Assembly (NCBI GenBank): GCA_902774025.1
Contig: CACYGY010000038.1
Span: 1 to 56,599, forward strand
Origin: an uncultured Eubacteriales bacterium
Lineage (GTDB): Bacteria; Bacillota; Clostridia; Christensenellales; Aristaeellaceae
DNA length: 56,599 bases
Direction: 5' to 3'
Position numbers and translations under genes: made by a program. The notes below the pieces were generated by a model. The model searched no databases, was not told the origin of the DNA, and saw only the letters and a program-made list of their open reading frames with translations. This document shows positions 8,259 to 18,100 of this stretch, one piece after another (positions within the stretch are counted from its first letter, which is position 1; each line of letters opens with the position of its first letter).

Positions 8259-10433
8259 ATGAGTTCAACTTGGAAGATCCGGGATCGGGAACAGATTCCG
8301 GAAGTGCTCGGAAAGGTGGAGGAAGAAACGGGAAAACGGCTTCCCTCCGGAATGACTCCTTCCACTGGGATTCTGATCTGTGAGGAACTGGTCACTCAGC
8401 TGTATCAGAGGGGTTTTACACAGATGGATGTAAAGGTCCGGGGCCGGAAGACTGTCCGGACAGAAATCTGTGTGAACGGTGACGCGGAATCCTGGGAGAC
8501 GAACGGACCGCAAGAGGCAGCAGAAGAGGATATCGGGGCACAGATCAGCCGGTATATTCTGGACCAGTACGCGGGCCGCATTGACTGCAGGTATTCCGGA
8601 GGCCGCAGTCATTTCAGGATTCTGTTCAATGCGAGTGCCTGGGACGATCTGAGTCCTGAAATCACGGAAATCTCAGAGGAGATTTCAGGATCAGGGAAGG
8701 GAAAACCCCGGGAAATTCTGCTCCGTCTTTTCGCCCGTCACCCTCGGATGGTTATCCTTACCGTTCTGAATCTCCTTCTCAAGCATGGATGTGCGCTACT
8801 CCTTCCCGTGTTCGCGGGTCAGGTCATTGACCTGATTCAGACAGGACAGCCCTTTTTCCGCGGGGAAGTCTGGATCAGTCTTATACTGGCCCTGCTGGCT
8901 CTTGTCATCAATCTGATCTGCGCATGGCTGAACAACCGCTATTTTCATCGGTTTACCCGGGCGGTGGAATCCGGCTTCAAGATGGCCCTTGTGCGGAAAA
9001 TCCAGCTGCTGTCCATGCGGTTTCACCACAGAACGTCCACGGGCAGGATTCTGAGCAAACTGGTTTCTGATGTGCAGTTTATCCAGAGTATGCTCTACGA
9101 TTATTCCCAGAATGTTCTCTGTCTGCTTGAGGACATTGTATGCGTCATTGTGATTTCCCTGATCCGGATGCCGGTCATGCTCGCGTTCTTTGCCGTGGCG
9201 CTTCCTCTGGATGCACTGCTGCTCAGACGTTTCCTCCGTCCCATCTGGGAGAGCAAGCATGAGATGAGGATGAGAACGGAGAGTTCCAACGTGGCTTTCC
9301 AGGAACTTCTGCAGAATGATCCGCTGATGCGTTCTCAGGGACTTCAGAAAACGGAGTACCAGAAAATCAGCACCAACGTGCACAGAGTCCGGACATCATC
9401 CGTCCGGTATGACCGGCAGCAGCTGAACCTGGCCAGCGTGATTTTCGGTTCCGCCCAGGGGCTTCGGCTGGCATGCCTGTGTGTGGCGGGGATTCTGGCA
9501 TCCGCGGGGGGTGCCGGTATGGGGGATGTGTTCATTTTCCTTTCCCTGTTTGACATGATTGTGAAAAGCATCCAGAAGGTGCTGGATCAGATGCCCCAGA
9601 TGGTTCAGGGATACGACAGCCTTGTGAGCGTGAGCGAGGTTCTGCTGGAAAAGGATACGGACCGGAACGGGGAGAATCTTCTGGACAGACCTGTGCAGGG
9701 GGAAATTGATCTGAGACACGTATCCTTTTCCTACGATGAAAAGGAAGTGCTCAGAGATGTCAGTATCCATGTGCCTGCAGGAAAAACCGCCGCGCTGGTG
9801 GGCGCTTCGGGTTCCGGAAAGACCACGGTTCTGAATCTGATCCTGGGCATGTATTCTCCACAGCAGGGACAGGTTCTGGTGGATGGACAGGACCTGAAGG
9901 AACTGGACAAAACGGACTACCGTCATCACATTGCCGTGGTTCCCCAGACGACGAATCTGTTTGAGGGAACACTTATGGATAATCTCCTGTACGGTCTTCG
10001 GTATGTGTCCACCCGGAGAGTCATGGAAGTGCTGGGACAGGTGGGCCTGGAGGGCATTGTCCGGGACCATCCCAGAGGGTTGTATCAGCCTGTTTCCGAG
10101 GACGGGAGCAATTTTTCCGCCGGTCAGCGTCAGAGGATTGCCATCGCCCGGGCCCTGCTGCGGGAGCCGAAACTGATCCTCTTTGACGAGGCGACCAGTG
10201 CGTTGGATGACCGGAGCGAAAAACAGGTGCAGACTGCCATAGAGGCCATCATGGGGAAATGCACCGTGATCATGGTGGCACACAGACTGAGTACGCTGCG
10301 CAGGGCAGACCTTTTCTATCGCATGGAGGGTCAGCGTGTCCGGGGCTGCGCTTCCTTTGAGGAAATGATGGATGCGCAGCAGCAGGAAATGTCTGATTTG
10401 TCCGGTGAGTCCGATCACACGGAGAAAGGATGA
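8259..10433 (+). CDS. ABC exporter (fused permease-ATPase) with extra N-terminal domain
   Basis: 724-residue half-transporter of the MsbA/LmrA exporter type. Residues 1-130 form a soluble extension not found in ordinary exporters. Its EEL at 42-44, followed by alternating beta strands, faintly resembles a degenerate GHKL ATPase fold (inference). The membrane domain spans roughly 160-450. The nucleotide-binding domain has Walker A GASGSGKTT at about 515, Q-loop VVPQTTNLFEG, signature SAGQ at 620 (usual consensus SGGQ), Walker B LILFDEATSALDD and the H-loop MVAHRLS. ATG 8259 has GGAAAA about 9-10 nt upstream. The stop overlaps the next start as ATGA, so the exporter and the lipase-like membrane protein are translationally coupled. 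Substrate unknown: a lipid, peptide or drug are all possible. Confidence 0.9.
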   Translation: MSSTWKIRDREQIPEVLGKVEEETGKRLPSGMTPSTGILICEELVTQLYQRGFTQMDVKVRGRKTVRTEICVNGDAESWETNGPQEAAEEDIGAQISRYILDQYAGRIDCRYSGGRSHFRILFNASAWDDLSPEITEISEEISGSGKGKPREILLRLFARHPRMVILTVLNLLLKHGCALLLPVFAGQVIDLIQTGQPFFRGEVWISLILALLALVINLICAWLNNRYFHRFTRAVESGFKMALVRKIQLLSMRFHHRTSTGRILSKLVSDVQFIQSMLYDYSQNVLCLLEDIVCVIVISLIRMPVMLAFFAVALPLDALLLRRFLRPIWESKHEMRMRTESSNVAFQELLQNDPLMRSQGLQKTEYQKISTNVHRVRTSSVRYDRQQLNLASVIFGSAQGLRLACLCVAGILASAGGAGMGDVFIFLSLFDMIVKSIQKVLDQMPQMVQGYDSLVSVSEVLLEKDTDRNGENLLDRPVQGEIDLRHVSFSYDEKEVLRDVSIHVPAGKTAALVGASGSGKTTVLNLILGMYSPQQGQVLVDGQDLKELDKTDYRHHIAVVPQTTNLFEGTLMDNLLYGLRYVSTRRVMEVLGQVGLEGIVRDHPRGLYQPVSEDGSNFSAGQRQRIAIARALLREPKLILFDEATSALDDRSEKQVQTAIEAIMGKCTVIMVAHRLSTLRRADLFYRMEGQRVRGCASFEEMMDAQQQEMSDLSGESDHTEKG

Positions 10434-13045
10434 GGAAGATGAAGAAACGGGCACGCATCGGGGTATCCTTCCTCCTGTGCCTTGTCATGGTGATGAGCCT
10501 GTCACGGGTGGGAGGCGAAGCGGCGGAAATCCTGGCGAATCAGGATTCCGGGGAAGACTGGAGAGCGCGCTTTGGATACGGTGCCGAGGTGGTCCTGGGG
10601 GACGACGGGGAACCCGTGCTCGTGAACGGGTACCCCTTCAGGGAAGTGCGAGGCGGTTTCAACAATCTGGAACAGGAGGATTCCTTCCAGTTCAGCGTGG
10701 ATTTCATGGACTACCCTTTCTGGCGCAGTGCCGGGCAGTATGACGGCAATCTGGCGGTGATGAGTCTGGCCATGGCATTGAGCGCCAACCGGGCGGACCT
10801 GTTCCTGGACCTTCCGGATGAGGCTTTTGATCCTTCCCTGAACCTGGAGCATTTTCTGGAGGACGCAGGGTTTGAGCGGATCCGTAAGGACGATTATTCC
10901 AAAACACCCTCCAGATATACGGTTTCCACGGCTATGGGCAGCCGGAAAATGGCAGCGGAAGGCCAGGAACCCTTTACTCTTATTGCCATTGGCGTGTGCG
11001 GAGGACGGTACAGTAATGAATGGGAGTCCAACATGACCCCGGGAGACGGGGATGTTCATGAAGGCTTTCTGAGTGCTGCTCAGCTGGTGGTGGACCGTCT
11101 CAGCGGTTACATTCACATGGAAGGGATCAGGGGCCGGATCAAGGTCTGGATTTCCGGATACAGCCGGGCTGCCGCGGTGAGCAATCTGGTGGCGGCCATG
11201 CTGGACGACGCTGGGGTTTTTTCACGGGATGATATCTATGCCTACACCTATGCAACCCCTGCCGTGGTGAAGAATCCGCCGCAGGAGGGGTACGGGAACA
11301 TCTTCAATATCGTCAATCCCATGGACATGGTGCCTCAGGTGCTTCCCGCCCAGTGGGGGTATGACCGCTATGGCAGGACACTGTATCTTCCCACACTGGA
11401 GTTTTCCTCAGAAATGGGGATTCTGCAGAGGATTATCCGGGAGGAAGAGGGCAAGAATATCTTCGGTGTGGAAACCAATTACAGTCCGGAACTGAACCTG
11501 CGGATGCGCATCCTCCTCAGCATGATCATGGATCTGCTGGAGAGCAAGGAAAACTACAACGAACAGTACCAGCCGGCTCTGATGAGCATCATGGAAGACA
11601 AGTCCGTGTCCAACACCCTGTCCCTGCTCCAGGCGCTCATGTGGAATCTGCGGAATCAGAGCAGCGAGGACAGAGAACGTCTGGACGCCACGGTGGATTA
11701 TGTCCTGAGGGTGTTCCGGGCCAGCGTGACACGGTCTGAGCTCGCCAGCGCTGACCGGAACGCAGGGTCCGCCTTCATACGTCTGTTCACCGAACACACG
11801 GAGAACAGTTACCTTTCCTGTACCCCCCTGATCGCCGAAGGGATCTTTGAGGAAAATACGGATTCCATCTATGTCATGGTTCGCGGACCCGTCAGGGTTA
11901 CAGCCAGCATGGATGATGAAGCCAACATTCTCACCATGGATTCCCGGGGGAAGATCACCTATGGAAGCGATTTTGAGGAATCGCCCGGGGACACGGATAT
12001 CCGGGATTTTCTGTATACCGAAAGATGCGGGAATACCAGTGTGATTGCCGTGCCGGACCACCAGAGGTTCAGTGTGAGGGTGGAAGCGGAAAAGGACGGG
12101 GAGGCGGAAGTGATGCTGTTCCGTCTCACGGTCAAGGCGGCCACTGCCAGTGAGGGTTACCGGAGCGGCGTGATCAGCCTCAAGGCAGGTGAAAACCTTC
12201 TTGTCTTTGATGATTCCCGGGATGAGGATGAGGTGGCTCCCATTCTGAAACCGGCGACCCTGAAAGGCCTGGATATTGCCAGGTTCATGGGGATTGACTC
12301 CATGGGAATGAACTGGCGGGTCATGCTGAACCTTGTGGTTCTGATTCTGGGCCTGATCCTCTGTGGCCCGATCTGCCTGATTCTGTCCAGGATGAAGCGG
12401 TACAGGAAACAGTATCCTTTCCCGATCTGGGCACTTCTCTGCCTTCTGGGGGTATCTGTGCTCGGGGCGGAGACTGCCAGCTGGTTCTTCGCGGATATGC
12501 CGGTGATCCATATAGGCTGGCTGACTCTTGGAATGCTCCTGACGCTTGCGGTGGGCATATGGATGAACCGGCAGACAAAGGAAAAGGACTGGCTGCTGCT
12601 TCTGGTGGTCCTGCTGGGCTATGTGTGTCTGGGCGTCACGTTCATTGACTGGATGTACGGAAAGATTCTGTGGATTCTGGTCATGCTGGCCATGGCGGGC
12701 TGTTTCCTGAGAAAACCAATGTCCAGGAGACGCTGGATCAGCTGGTTCCTGCTGTCGGCTGTGTCTGCGACCGTGATCACCCTGGGATTTCTGCGGCAGT
12801 ATGGCCCGGACGTCTGGGTGATTGTGGCCTCCATTCCGGTTCTGTCCCTCCTGGCTTACAGCGGAAGAAAACAGGCGGAGCATGTCTGGCGGGGTGCCAC
12901 CATGTTCATTCTGGGTCATATCCTGGATGCTATGTGCGCGACGGTAACCTATGCGCCGGCGGTGCATGTTCTGGGTTTTATCCTGATCTGTACCGGCATG
13001 ACATGCATGCTGATGAGATGGGGAGAGACGTCCCGGGAAACCTGA
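10430..13045 (+). CDS. lipase-like alpha/beta-hydrolase fused to a polytopic membrane domain
   Basis: 871-residue protein with an N-terminal signal or anchor helix (residues about 8-28). An extracytoplasmic region follows that resembles class 3 lipase/DUF2974 hydrolases: an elbow G243-Y-S-R-A with Ser245, followed by YTYATPAVV and the NIVNPMDMVPQVLP segment that in lipases carries the catalytic Asp. The usual final Gly of GxSxG is Ala here. After residue about 630 come eight or so hydrophobic helices to the C-terminus. The first ATG (10430) overlaps the exporter stop by 4 bp and has GGAG at good spacing; ATG 10439 is an alternative. The coupling suggests that the membrane protein works with the exporter, for example by handling an exported lipid or lipopeptide, but this is inference. 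No established name is known for this architecture. Confidence 0.75.
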   Translation: MRKMKKRARIGVSFLLCLVMVMSLSRVGGEAAEILANQDSGEDWRARFGYGAEVVLGDDGEPVLVNGYPFREVRGGFNNLEQEDSFQFSVDFMDYPFWRSAGQYDGNLAVMSLAMALSANRADLFLDLPDEAFDPSLNLEHFLEDAGFERIRKDDYSKTPSRYTVSTAMGSRKMAAEGQEPFTLIAIGVCGGRYSNEWESNMTPGDGDVHEGFLSAAQLVVDRLSGYIHMEGIRGRIKVWISGYSRAAAVSNLVAAMLDDAGVFSRDDIYAYTYATPAVVKNPPQEGYGNIFNIVNPMDMVPQVLPAQWGYDRYGRTLYLPTLEFSSEMGILQRIIREEEGKNIFGVETNYSPELNLRMRILLSMIMDLLESKENYNEQYQPALMSIMEDKSVSNTLSLLQALMWNLRNQSSEDRERLDATVDYVLRVFRASVTRSELASADRNAGSAFIRLFTEHTENSYLSCTPLIAEGIFEENTDSIYVMVRGPVRVTASMDDEANILTMDSRGKITYGSDFEESPGDTDIRDFLYTERCGNTSVIAVPDHQRFSVRVEAEKDGEAEVMLFRLTVKAATASEGYRSGVISLKAGENLLVFDDSRDEDEVAPILKPATLKGLDIARFMGIDSMGMNWRVMLNLVVLILGLILCGPICLILSRMKRYRKQYPFPIWALLCLLGVSVLGAETASWFFADMPVIHIGWLTLGMLLTLAVGIWMNRQTKEKDWLLLLVVLLGYVCLGVTFIDWMYGKILWILVMLAMAGCFLRKPMSRRRWISWFLLSAVSATVITLGFLRQYGPDVWVIVASIPVLSLLAYSGRKQAEHVWRGATMFILGHILDAMCATVTYAPAVHVLGFILICTGMTCMLMRWGETSRET

Positions 13046-13260
13046 ATCCCGGAGAAGGGAAAGAAAGCCGTATTCAGACCGGTGAGAGGGCAGGCACGGA
13101 AAGCGGGGTGTCCTGCCCTTCCGGGAAGAGAAGGGCTGTTCCTGCGGTGTGGATGCGTGCACGGGCGGACAGGCCGTCCTTCACAGCACCGGGGATGGCA
13201 TTCGTCCTTAGCGTTCCTGCGGGGATTCGCTCCCGGGTCCTGGGAGGACCGGGGGAAAGA

Positions 13261-13282
13261 AAAAAGCGTGTCCGTGACACGC
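13261..13282 (-). terminator. intrinsic terminator of the GDPD gene
   Basis: GCGTGTC, 3-nt loop, GACACGC forms a tight 7-bp stem just after the stop of the leftward glycerophosphodiesterase gene. On the - strand it is followed by TTTTT. It also separates that gene from the convergent lipase-like gene. Confidence 0.75.
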
Positions 13283-13287
13283 GGGAT

Positions 13288-14079
13288 TTACCTGGGGCGG
13301 AAGCCCTCGAAAATCCAGAGATCATAGGACGCGCGTAGACTTTTCAGCTCTTCCTCCGAACGCAGGGTCCAGGCGGCGGTGACGGGCCGGAAAAGTCTGA
13401 CCAGTTTCAGGGGCAGGCTGGGTTCCGTACGGAAGTCAAAGGCAATGAAATCCGGACGGGACAGGACATGCTGGAGCAGAAGGGACTGGAGACAGGGCAG
13501 AAATCCCGCAGATCTCGGACCGTGCAGACCGAAGGCCAGCTGTCCCCGGATCACATGCGGTCTGTGGAGCCGGTACCAGAGAAGAATCAGGGGATCGAAG
13601 CTTTCCACCACGTACATGCCCGGATAGGCGTCCAGGCAGGACTGGACGGATCGGAGAAAGGCCCTGCGGGGACGGCAGCTTTTGATTTCCAGGATCAGGG
13701 GGACCTGTCCGGATACCAGGTCCAGAACCTCCTGAAGTGTCGGCACATGCTCACGGGTGCCGGGGGCATGGATGGAGGAGAGAAAGGAGAGGGGACAGTC
13801 CGAGACATTCTCCGGGGTGCCGAAAACGCGCCTCAGGGAAGGGTCGTGGAGAATCACGGGAACCCCGTCAGAGGAGAGGCGGATGTCCATTTCCATTCCA
13901 TAACCCGCTTCAAGAGCGGACCGGAAAGCCGAAAGGGTGTTTTCCGGTCTTTTTTCATTCCAGAGTCCCCGATGGGCAAACCCGCGGCCCGTAAGGACCG
14001 GGGGAAAGCGGCGGCGCAGGGAGGGACGAATGAGCAGAATGTACAGAACCGGGAGAAGCAGAACCGGAAGCCAGAGCAT
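13288..14079 (-). CDS. membrane-anchored glycerophosphodiester phosphodiesterase
   Basis: Hydrolyses glycerophosphodiesters to glycerol-3-phosphate and an alcohol. The 263-residue protein starts with a hydrophobic helix (residues 2-17) followed by basic residues, so it is probably anchored in the membrane. The GDPD core follows: AHRG near residue 35, RPENTLSAF, the metal ligands in EMDIRLSSDG, and the catalytic histidine in PVILHD. A later LILEIK strand and ESFD complete the TIM-barrel motif set. Length matches family members. It lies 10 bp downstream of the patatin-like gene in the same direction, so the two probably form an operon that deacylates phospholipid and then splits the glycerophosphodiester. 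Confidence 0.93.
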   Translation of the reverse strand: MLWLPVLLLPVLYILLIRPSLRRRFPPVLTGRGFAHRGLWNEKRPENTLSAFRSALEAGYGMEMDIRLSSDGVPVILHDPSLRRVFGTPENVSDCPLSFLSSIHAPGTREHVPTLQEVLDLVSGQVPLILEIKSCRPRRAFLRSVQSCLDAYPGMYVVESFDPLILLWYRLHRPHVIRGQLAFGLHGPRSAGFLPCLQSLLLQHVLSRPDFIAFDFRTEPSLPLKLVRLFRPVTAAWTLRSEEELKSLRASYDLWIFEGFRPR

Positions 14080-14089
14080 GTGAGCCTCC

Positions 14090-14932
14090 TCAGGTGCGGT
14101 TCAGGAAGGCCGGGATGCGCTGCGCGGCGTCCAGGCCCGCCTGATACAGGAGGTCCAGGGATTCCCGATTCCGGGTCAGTGTGCGCATCAGGGGCAGTTC
14201 CTCCGGGGACAGGATCAGGACCTTTCCGGATTCCTCCAGGGAACGGGCCAGGGCCAGAGCTTCGTCATACAGGCGGCAGCGGTTCAGAATGGCATCAGCC
14301 GTGCCGGGATACCGGCGCCGCAGGAGCCGGGCCTGAGAGCGCTGATAGCGGGAAACGCCGGGGAGGTTTTTGCTCCGGGTCAGAATGACCACGACCCGAT
14401 CACAGCCATCCTCCAGGGCACGGTGCAGGGGAATGGGATCACTGACGCCCCCGTCAAAGTAGGCCCGGCCTTTGTAGATGTAGGGGCGGTTCACCAGGGG
14501 CAGGGTGCTGGAGGCGCAGAGACACTCATAATGGTCCAGGGATATATCATCCTTGTGGAAGTAAACGCTTTTCCCGCTCCGGGCGTCTGTCGTCACGACC
14601 TCCAGACGGGCAGGATTGGCCTGGAAGGTGTCATAATCCAGAGGGTCTTCGCCGTCCTGTGCGCTTATGGCGCAGTAGATATAGTCCAGGTCCAGCAGAT
14701 TGCGGGTATGCAGGGCCGTCCGGGGGCCCATGGTCTGGGCGCGGGAAAAATAGCTGGTGTAGAACCGATAGTTCCGTCCCCGCTGTCCTGCCATATAGGA
14801 CACCGCATTGGCAGAGCCTGCGCTGACTGCGTACATACCGTCAAAATGAATGCCCAGGTCCAGACAGCCGTCCAGCACGCCGGCACCATAGATTCCACGG
14901 GTTCCTCCACCCATGTCCACGCATCCGATCAT
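14090..14932 (-). CDS. patatin-like phospholipase
   Basis: Cytosolic or membrane-associated lipid acyl hydrolase of the patatin/RssA/YjjU type, 280 residues. The oxyanion hole GGGTRGIYGAG is at residues about 8-18. The serine elbow reads A-V-S-A-G (residues about 35-39), where the family usually has G-x-S-x-G, so the first Gly is Ala. The catalytic aspartate lies in FDGGVSDPIP, and the CASSTLP segment is also family-typical. Both dyad residues are present, so activity is likely. It starts with ATG 14932, preceded by AAAGGAG with about 9 nt spacing, and is followed 10 bp later by the GDPD gene, a pairing that suggests stepwise phospholipid breakdown. Confidence 0.92.
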   Translation of the reverse strand: MIGCVDMGGGTRGIYGAGVLDGCLDLGIHFDGMYAVSAGSANAVSYMAGQRGRNYRFYTSYFSRAQTMGPRTALHTRNLLDLDYIYCAISAQDGEDPLDYDTFQANPARLEVVTTDARSGKSVYFHKDDISLDHYECLCASSTLPLVNRPYIYKGRAYFDGGVSDPIPLHRALEDGCDRVVVILTRSKNLPGVSRYQRSQARLLRRRYPGTADAILNRCRLYDEALALARSLEESGKVLILSPEELPLMRTLTRNRESLDLLYQAGLDAAQRIPAFLNRT

Positions 14933-15142
14933 AGAGGATCTCCTTTCCTGTTTTCCATAGTATAGGCCGGAATGAGGAAAAGCACCATGTGTTCACGGAA
15001 ATTTAAATAATTGAGCCGGATACGGTGGAATCCGGGAAGAATATCCGCATAAAGAAACAAATGACGTTTTCTTTCTCATCCGGATATGTTATGATCATGT
15101 CAGATGAAGAACTGAATCATCAGAAAGGGGGCAGAGGGAAGA

Positions 15143-18100
15143 ATGCGGTCTTCGACAGGAAAGCGCTTTCGGGCGTTGGCCGGAATGATCCTGCTGATGC
15201 TTTTTTTCCTCTGTGCCCCGGCAGCGGCGGAATATGTCTGCGGACAGGAAGAGCATGTGCATACCCGGGACTGTTACGCCCACGGACTGCACTGTGTGTT
15301 TGAACCGCATACCCACAGCCAGGCATGCGTGGAGGGTGAACTGTACGTGTGCGGTCTGACGGAGGATTACCGGCATGTGCATGACAGCGTCTGCTATGAC
15401 GGAGACATGCTGATCTGTCCCCTTGCGGAGCAATGGGATCACGTGCATGACCTTACCTGCTATCGGAGGGAATCCGTGCTCGTCTGTGACCGGCATGTCC
15501 ACGATCAGGAATGCCGGGTATGGGTGCAGGGGCCGGAACCCGTCTGCGGGCTTGAGGAACAGCCGGGTCATGTTCACGGAGAGGACTGTTATGTGCAGGC
15601 CCTGATGTGCGGACAGGAGGAGAGCGGACATGTGCATGATGAGTCGTGCCTCCAGTGGGAAACGGTTCTGGTCTGTGATCTGGATCACGCCCATGACATG
15701 TCATGCTATGAGCAGCAGGCTCTGACGGTCTGCGGAATGGAGGAGGGGCACCGACACGGTCCTGACTGCTACATGGCCGTTCTCGTGTGCATGGAGGAGG
15801 AACGGGAAGGACATACGCACTCGGAGGAATGCTATTCCGGATTCGAGATTCTGATCTGCGGGGAGGAGGACCATGAGCACAGCGGGGACTGTTACGAAAC
15901 CCGCATGGTCCTGGTGTGCAGGGGAGCCGGAGAGCATGTGCATACGGAAGAGTGCTATGAATCCGGGGTCTGTGTCTGCGGATACAGGGAAATGCCCGTC
16001 CATGTGCACGGGGAAGACTGCCTGTCCGACGGGGAGTCGGAACTCATCTGCGGAAAGGCGGAGCATGTGCATGGCCCGGAATGTGAGGATGTGCTGACGG
16101 AGGAGGAACTGGAAGCGGGTACGGAGGAGGAAACGGAAACCACCCCGGAGGAGGAAATGGTTCCGGAAGCGTTCGCATCCGCGGAGGTGGAGGAACTGGA
16201 TCTTGGCGCCGCGAGGATCAGGGGGCTTTCCTGGTCCGGCACTCCGGTTTCCCTGGCGGGAAGAGCCGAGGGCAGCATTCTGTTCCTCAGCGGCGAGGAG
16301 GCCGGGTATTACAGGAGGATGACAGAAGCGCTTTTTCCGGCCGGGGAGGACAGTGCGTATCTGATGATGCGCATTGACGTCCGGTGCGTCAACGCCCGGG
16401 AATTTGCCGGCTTTGAGGCCCGGGTGATTCTGCCCCAGCCCCTGGTGGGCAGGGGGTTCCGTCTGTATCACATTTCCGAAAATGAGGAAGGGATGGAGGA
16501 AGCGCGGATCGTGGAGAATACCCGGTTTCAGAACAGGATTCTGGCGGACGGGCAGGAGGAGCTTCCGGGCTTTACCTTCTCTGCGGACCGTTTCGGTCCT
16601 TTCGTTCTGGCCTACAGGGAGGCGGAAACAGTCCGGACGGCATCAGAGAATACCTGGGCATATGACACACAGGGACAGGGTTCATGGCAGATGGATCAGG
16701 ATGGCACGGTGGTGATCCGGGGCAGTGGTACCCTGGGGTCCTGGGCGGACACGGACAAGGCCGGGCGGGTCCGGTATGTCATGGTGACCGGTGAAATTCA
16801 GAAAATCGGTGAGGATGCCTTTCGGGGTTTTGAAAACCTGAGGGAAGTCCGGCTGGCGGACCTGGAAGGACTGGAGGAAATTGAATCCGGAGCTTTTTCG
16901 GACTGTCCGGTTCTGGAACGGATCGATCTGAGGGGCTGCCGGTCTCTGAAAAGCATCGGAGATGAGGCTTTTCTGGGGGACAGCCGTCTCAGGGACCTGG
17001 ATCTGTCAGACTGCCGTTCACTGGAGCGCATCGGAGGCAGGGCCCTGGGGGACACGGCACTGAGTACGCTGACTCTTCCGGAGAGTCTCGTCTTCGTGGC
17101 CGGAAATGCTTTTTCGGACATGCGGGATCTGAGGGTCCTGCGGTGGAACGTGAGGAACTATGGAAAGGAAGCGGACCCGTGCTGGTTCAGCGGGGGACTG
17201 GATCTGGTGATCGGCAGGGATGTGGAATGCCTTCCGCCTCTTTTCCTCTCCGGTATCCGGGAATGGAACAGCATTGCCTTTGAGGGCGTCAACGAGGCGC
17301 TCCGGATTCGGGCAGGGGAGCTCAGCGCCATTTCCCCATCCCTGGAGGAGACGGAAGGGTTTTTCCATGTAGACCGGGAAGGCCGGCTGTATCAGCTGGA
17401 GAACGGGACGGCCCGGTGTGTCTATGGAAACGACGGATCTCCGGTCCCGGAGAAACTGTGGAGCGGGGGATGTGAATATTCGGTAAGCCCGGCTCTTCAG
17501 AACCCGGAGGAAAACAGGGAACTCAGGATCGGGGAAGGAGCAGCACCGATCCTTGAAAAACGGATGGTGAACCGGTCGGGGGCGGAAATGTCCCAGCCCT
17601 GGGAGGACCTGGTCTTTTCCTGGACGGTGTTTGAATATGATCCGGCCATGGAGACAATGCTGCCTGTCTGGCTGGAGAATGGCAGGGATGAGGATGCGCT
17701 TCTCTCCGGATTTCCCGGCCTCTGTCTGATGCATCCGGTTCTGACGCTTCCGCGGGATATGTCCTGTGAGCGGATGATCCTGGAAGCGGAGGGGGATTTC
17801 TCCTGGACTCCGGGAAAGACGTATGTCCTGGTGGAAGATGCCACGGCGGACTTCCTGGGATGGCAGGGGGAAACCCTGCCGGAAAACAGAGAGGTCCTGA
17901 TCTGGACAATGGGTCCGGAAAGGGAAACGCTGGTTTCTGAAAGTCTCTGTCCCTTATGGACGCTGGAAATCCGGAATCTGAAGAGCGCTGCTGTGATGGA
18001 CCGATACAGGCTCAGAGAGGATACGGGGCAGACAGGTGAGGCGGTGACCGGGGTAACCCTGATGATGGAGGAAAGTCCGGAGGATTACACAGATGAACAG

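Noticed and set aside
11408..13162. 584-codon - strand frame opposite the lipase-like membrane protein
   Set aside because: His/Gln/Arg-rich shadow without a domain; the + strand frame has signal peptide, hydrolase motifs and membrane helices.
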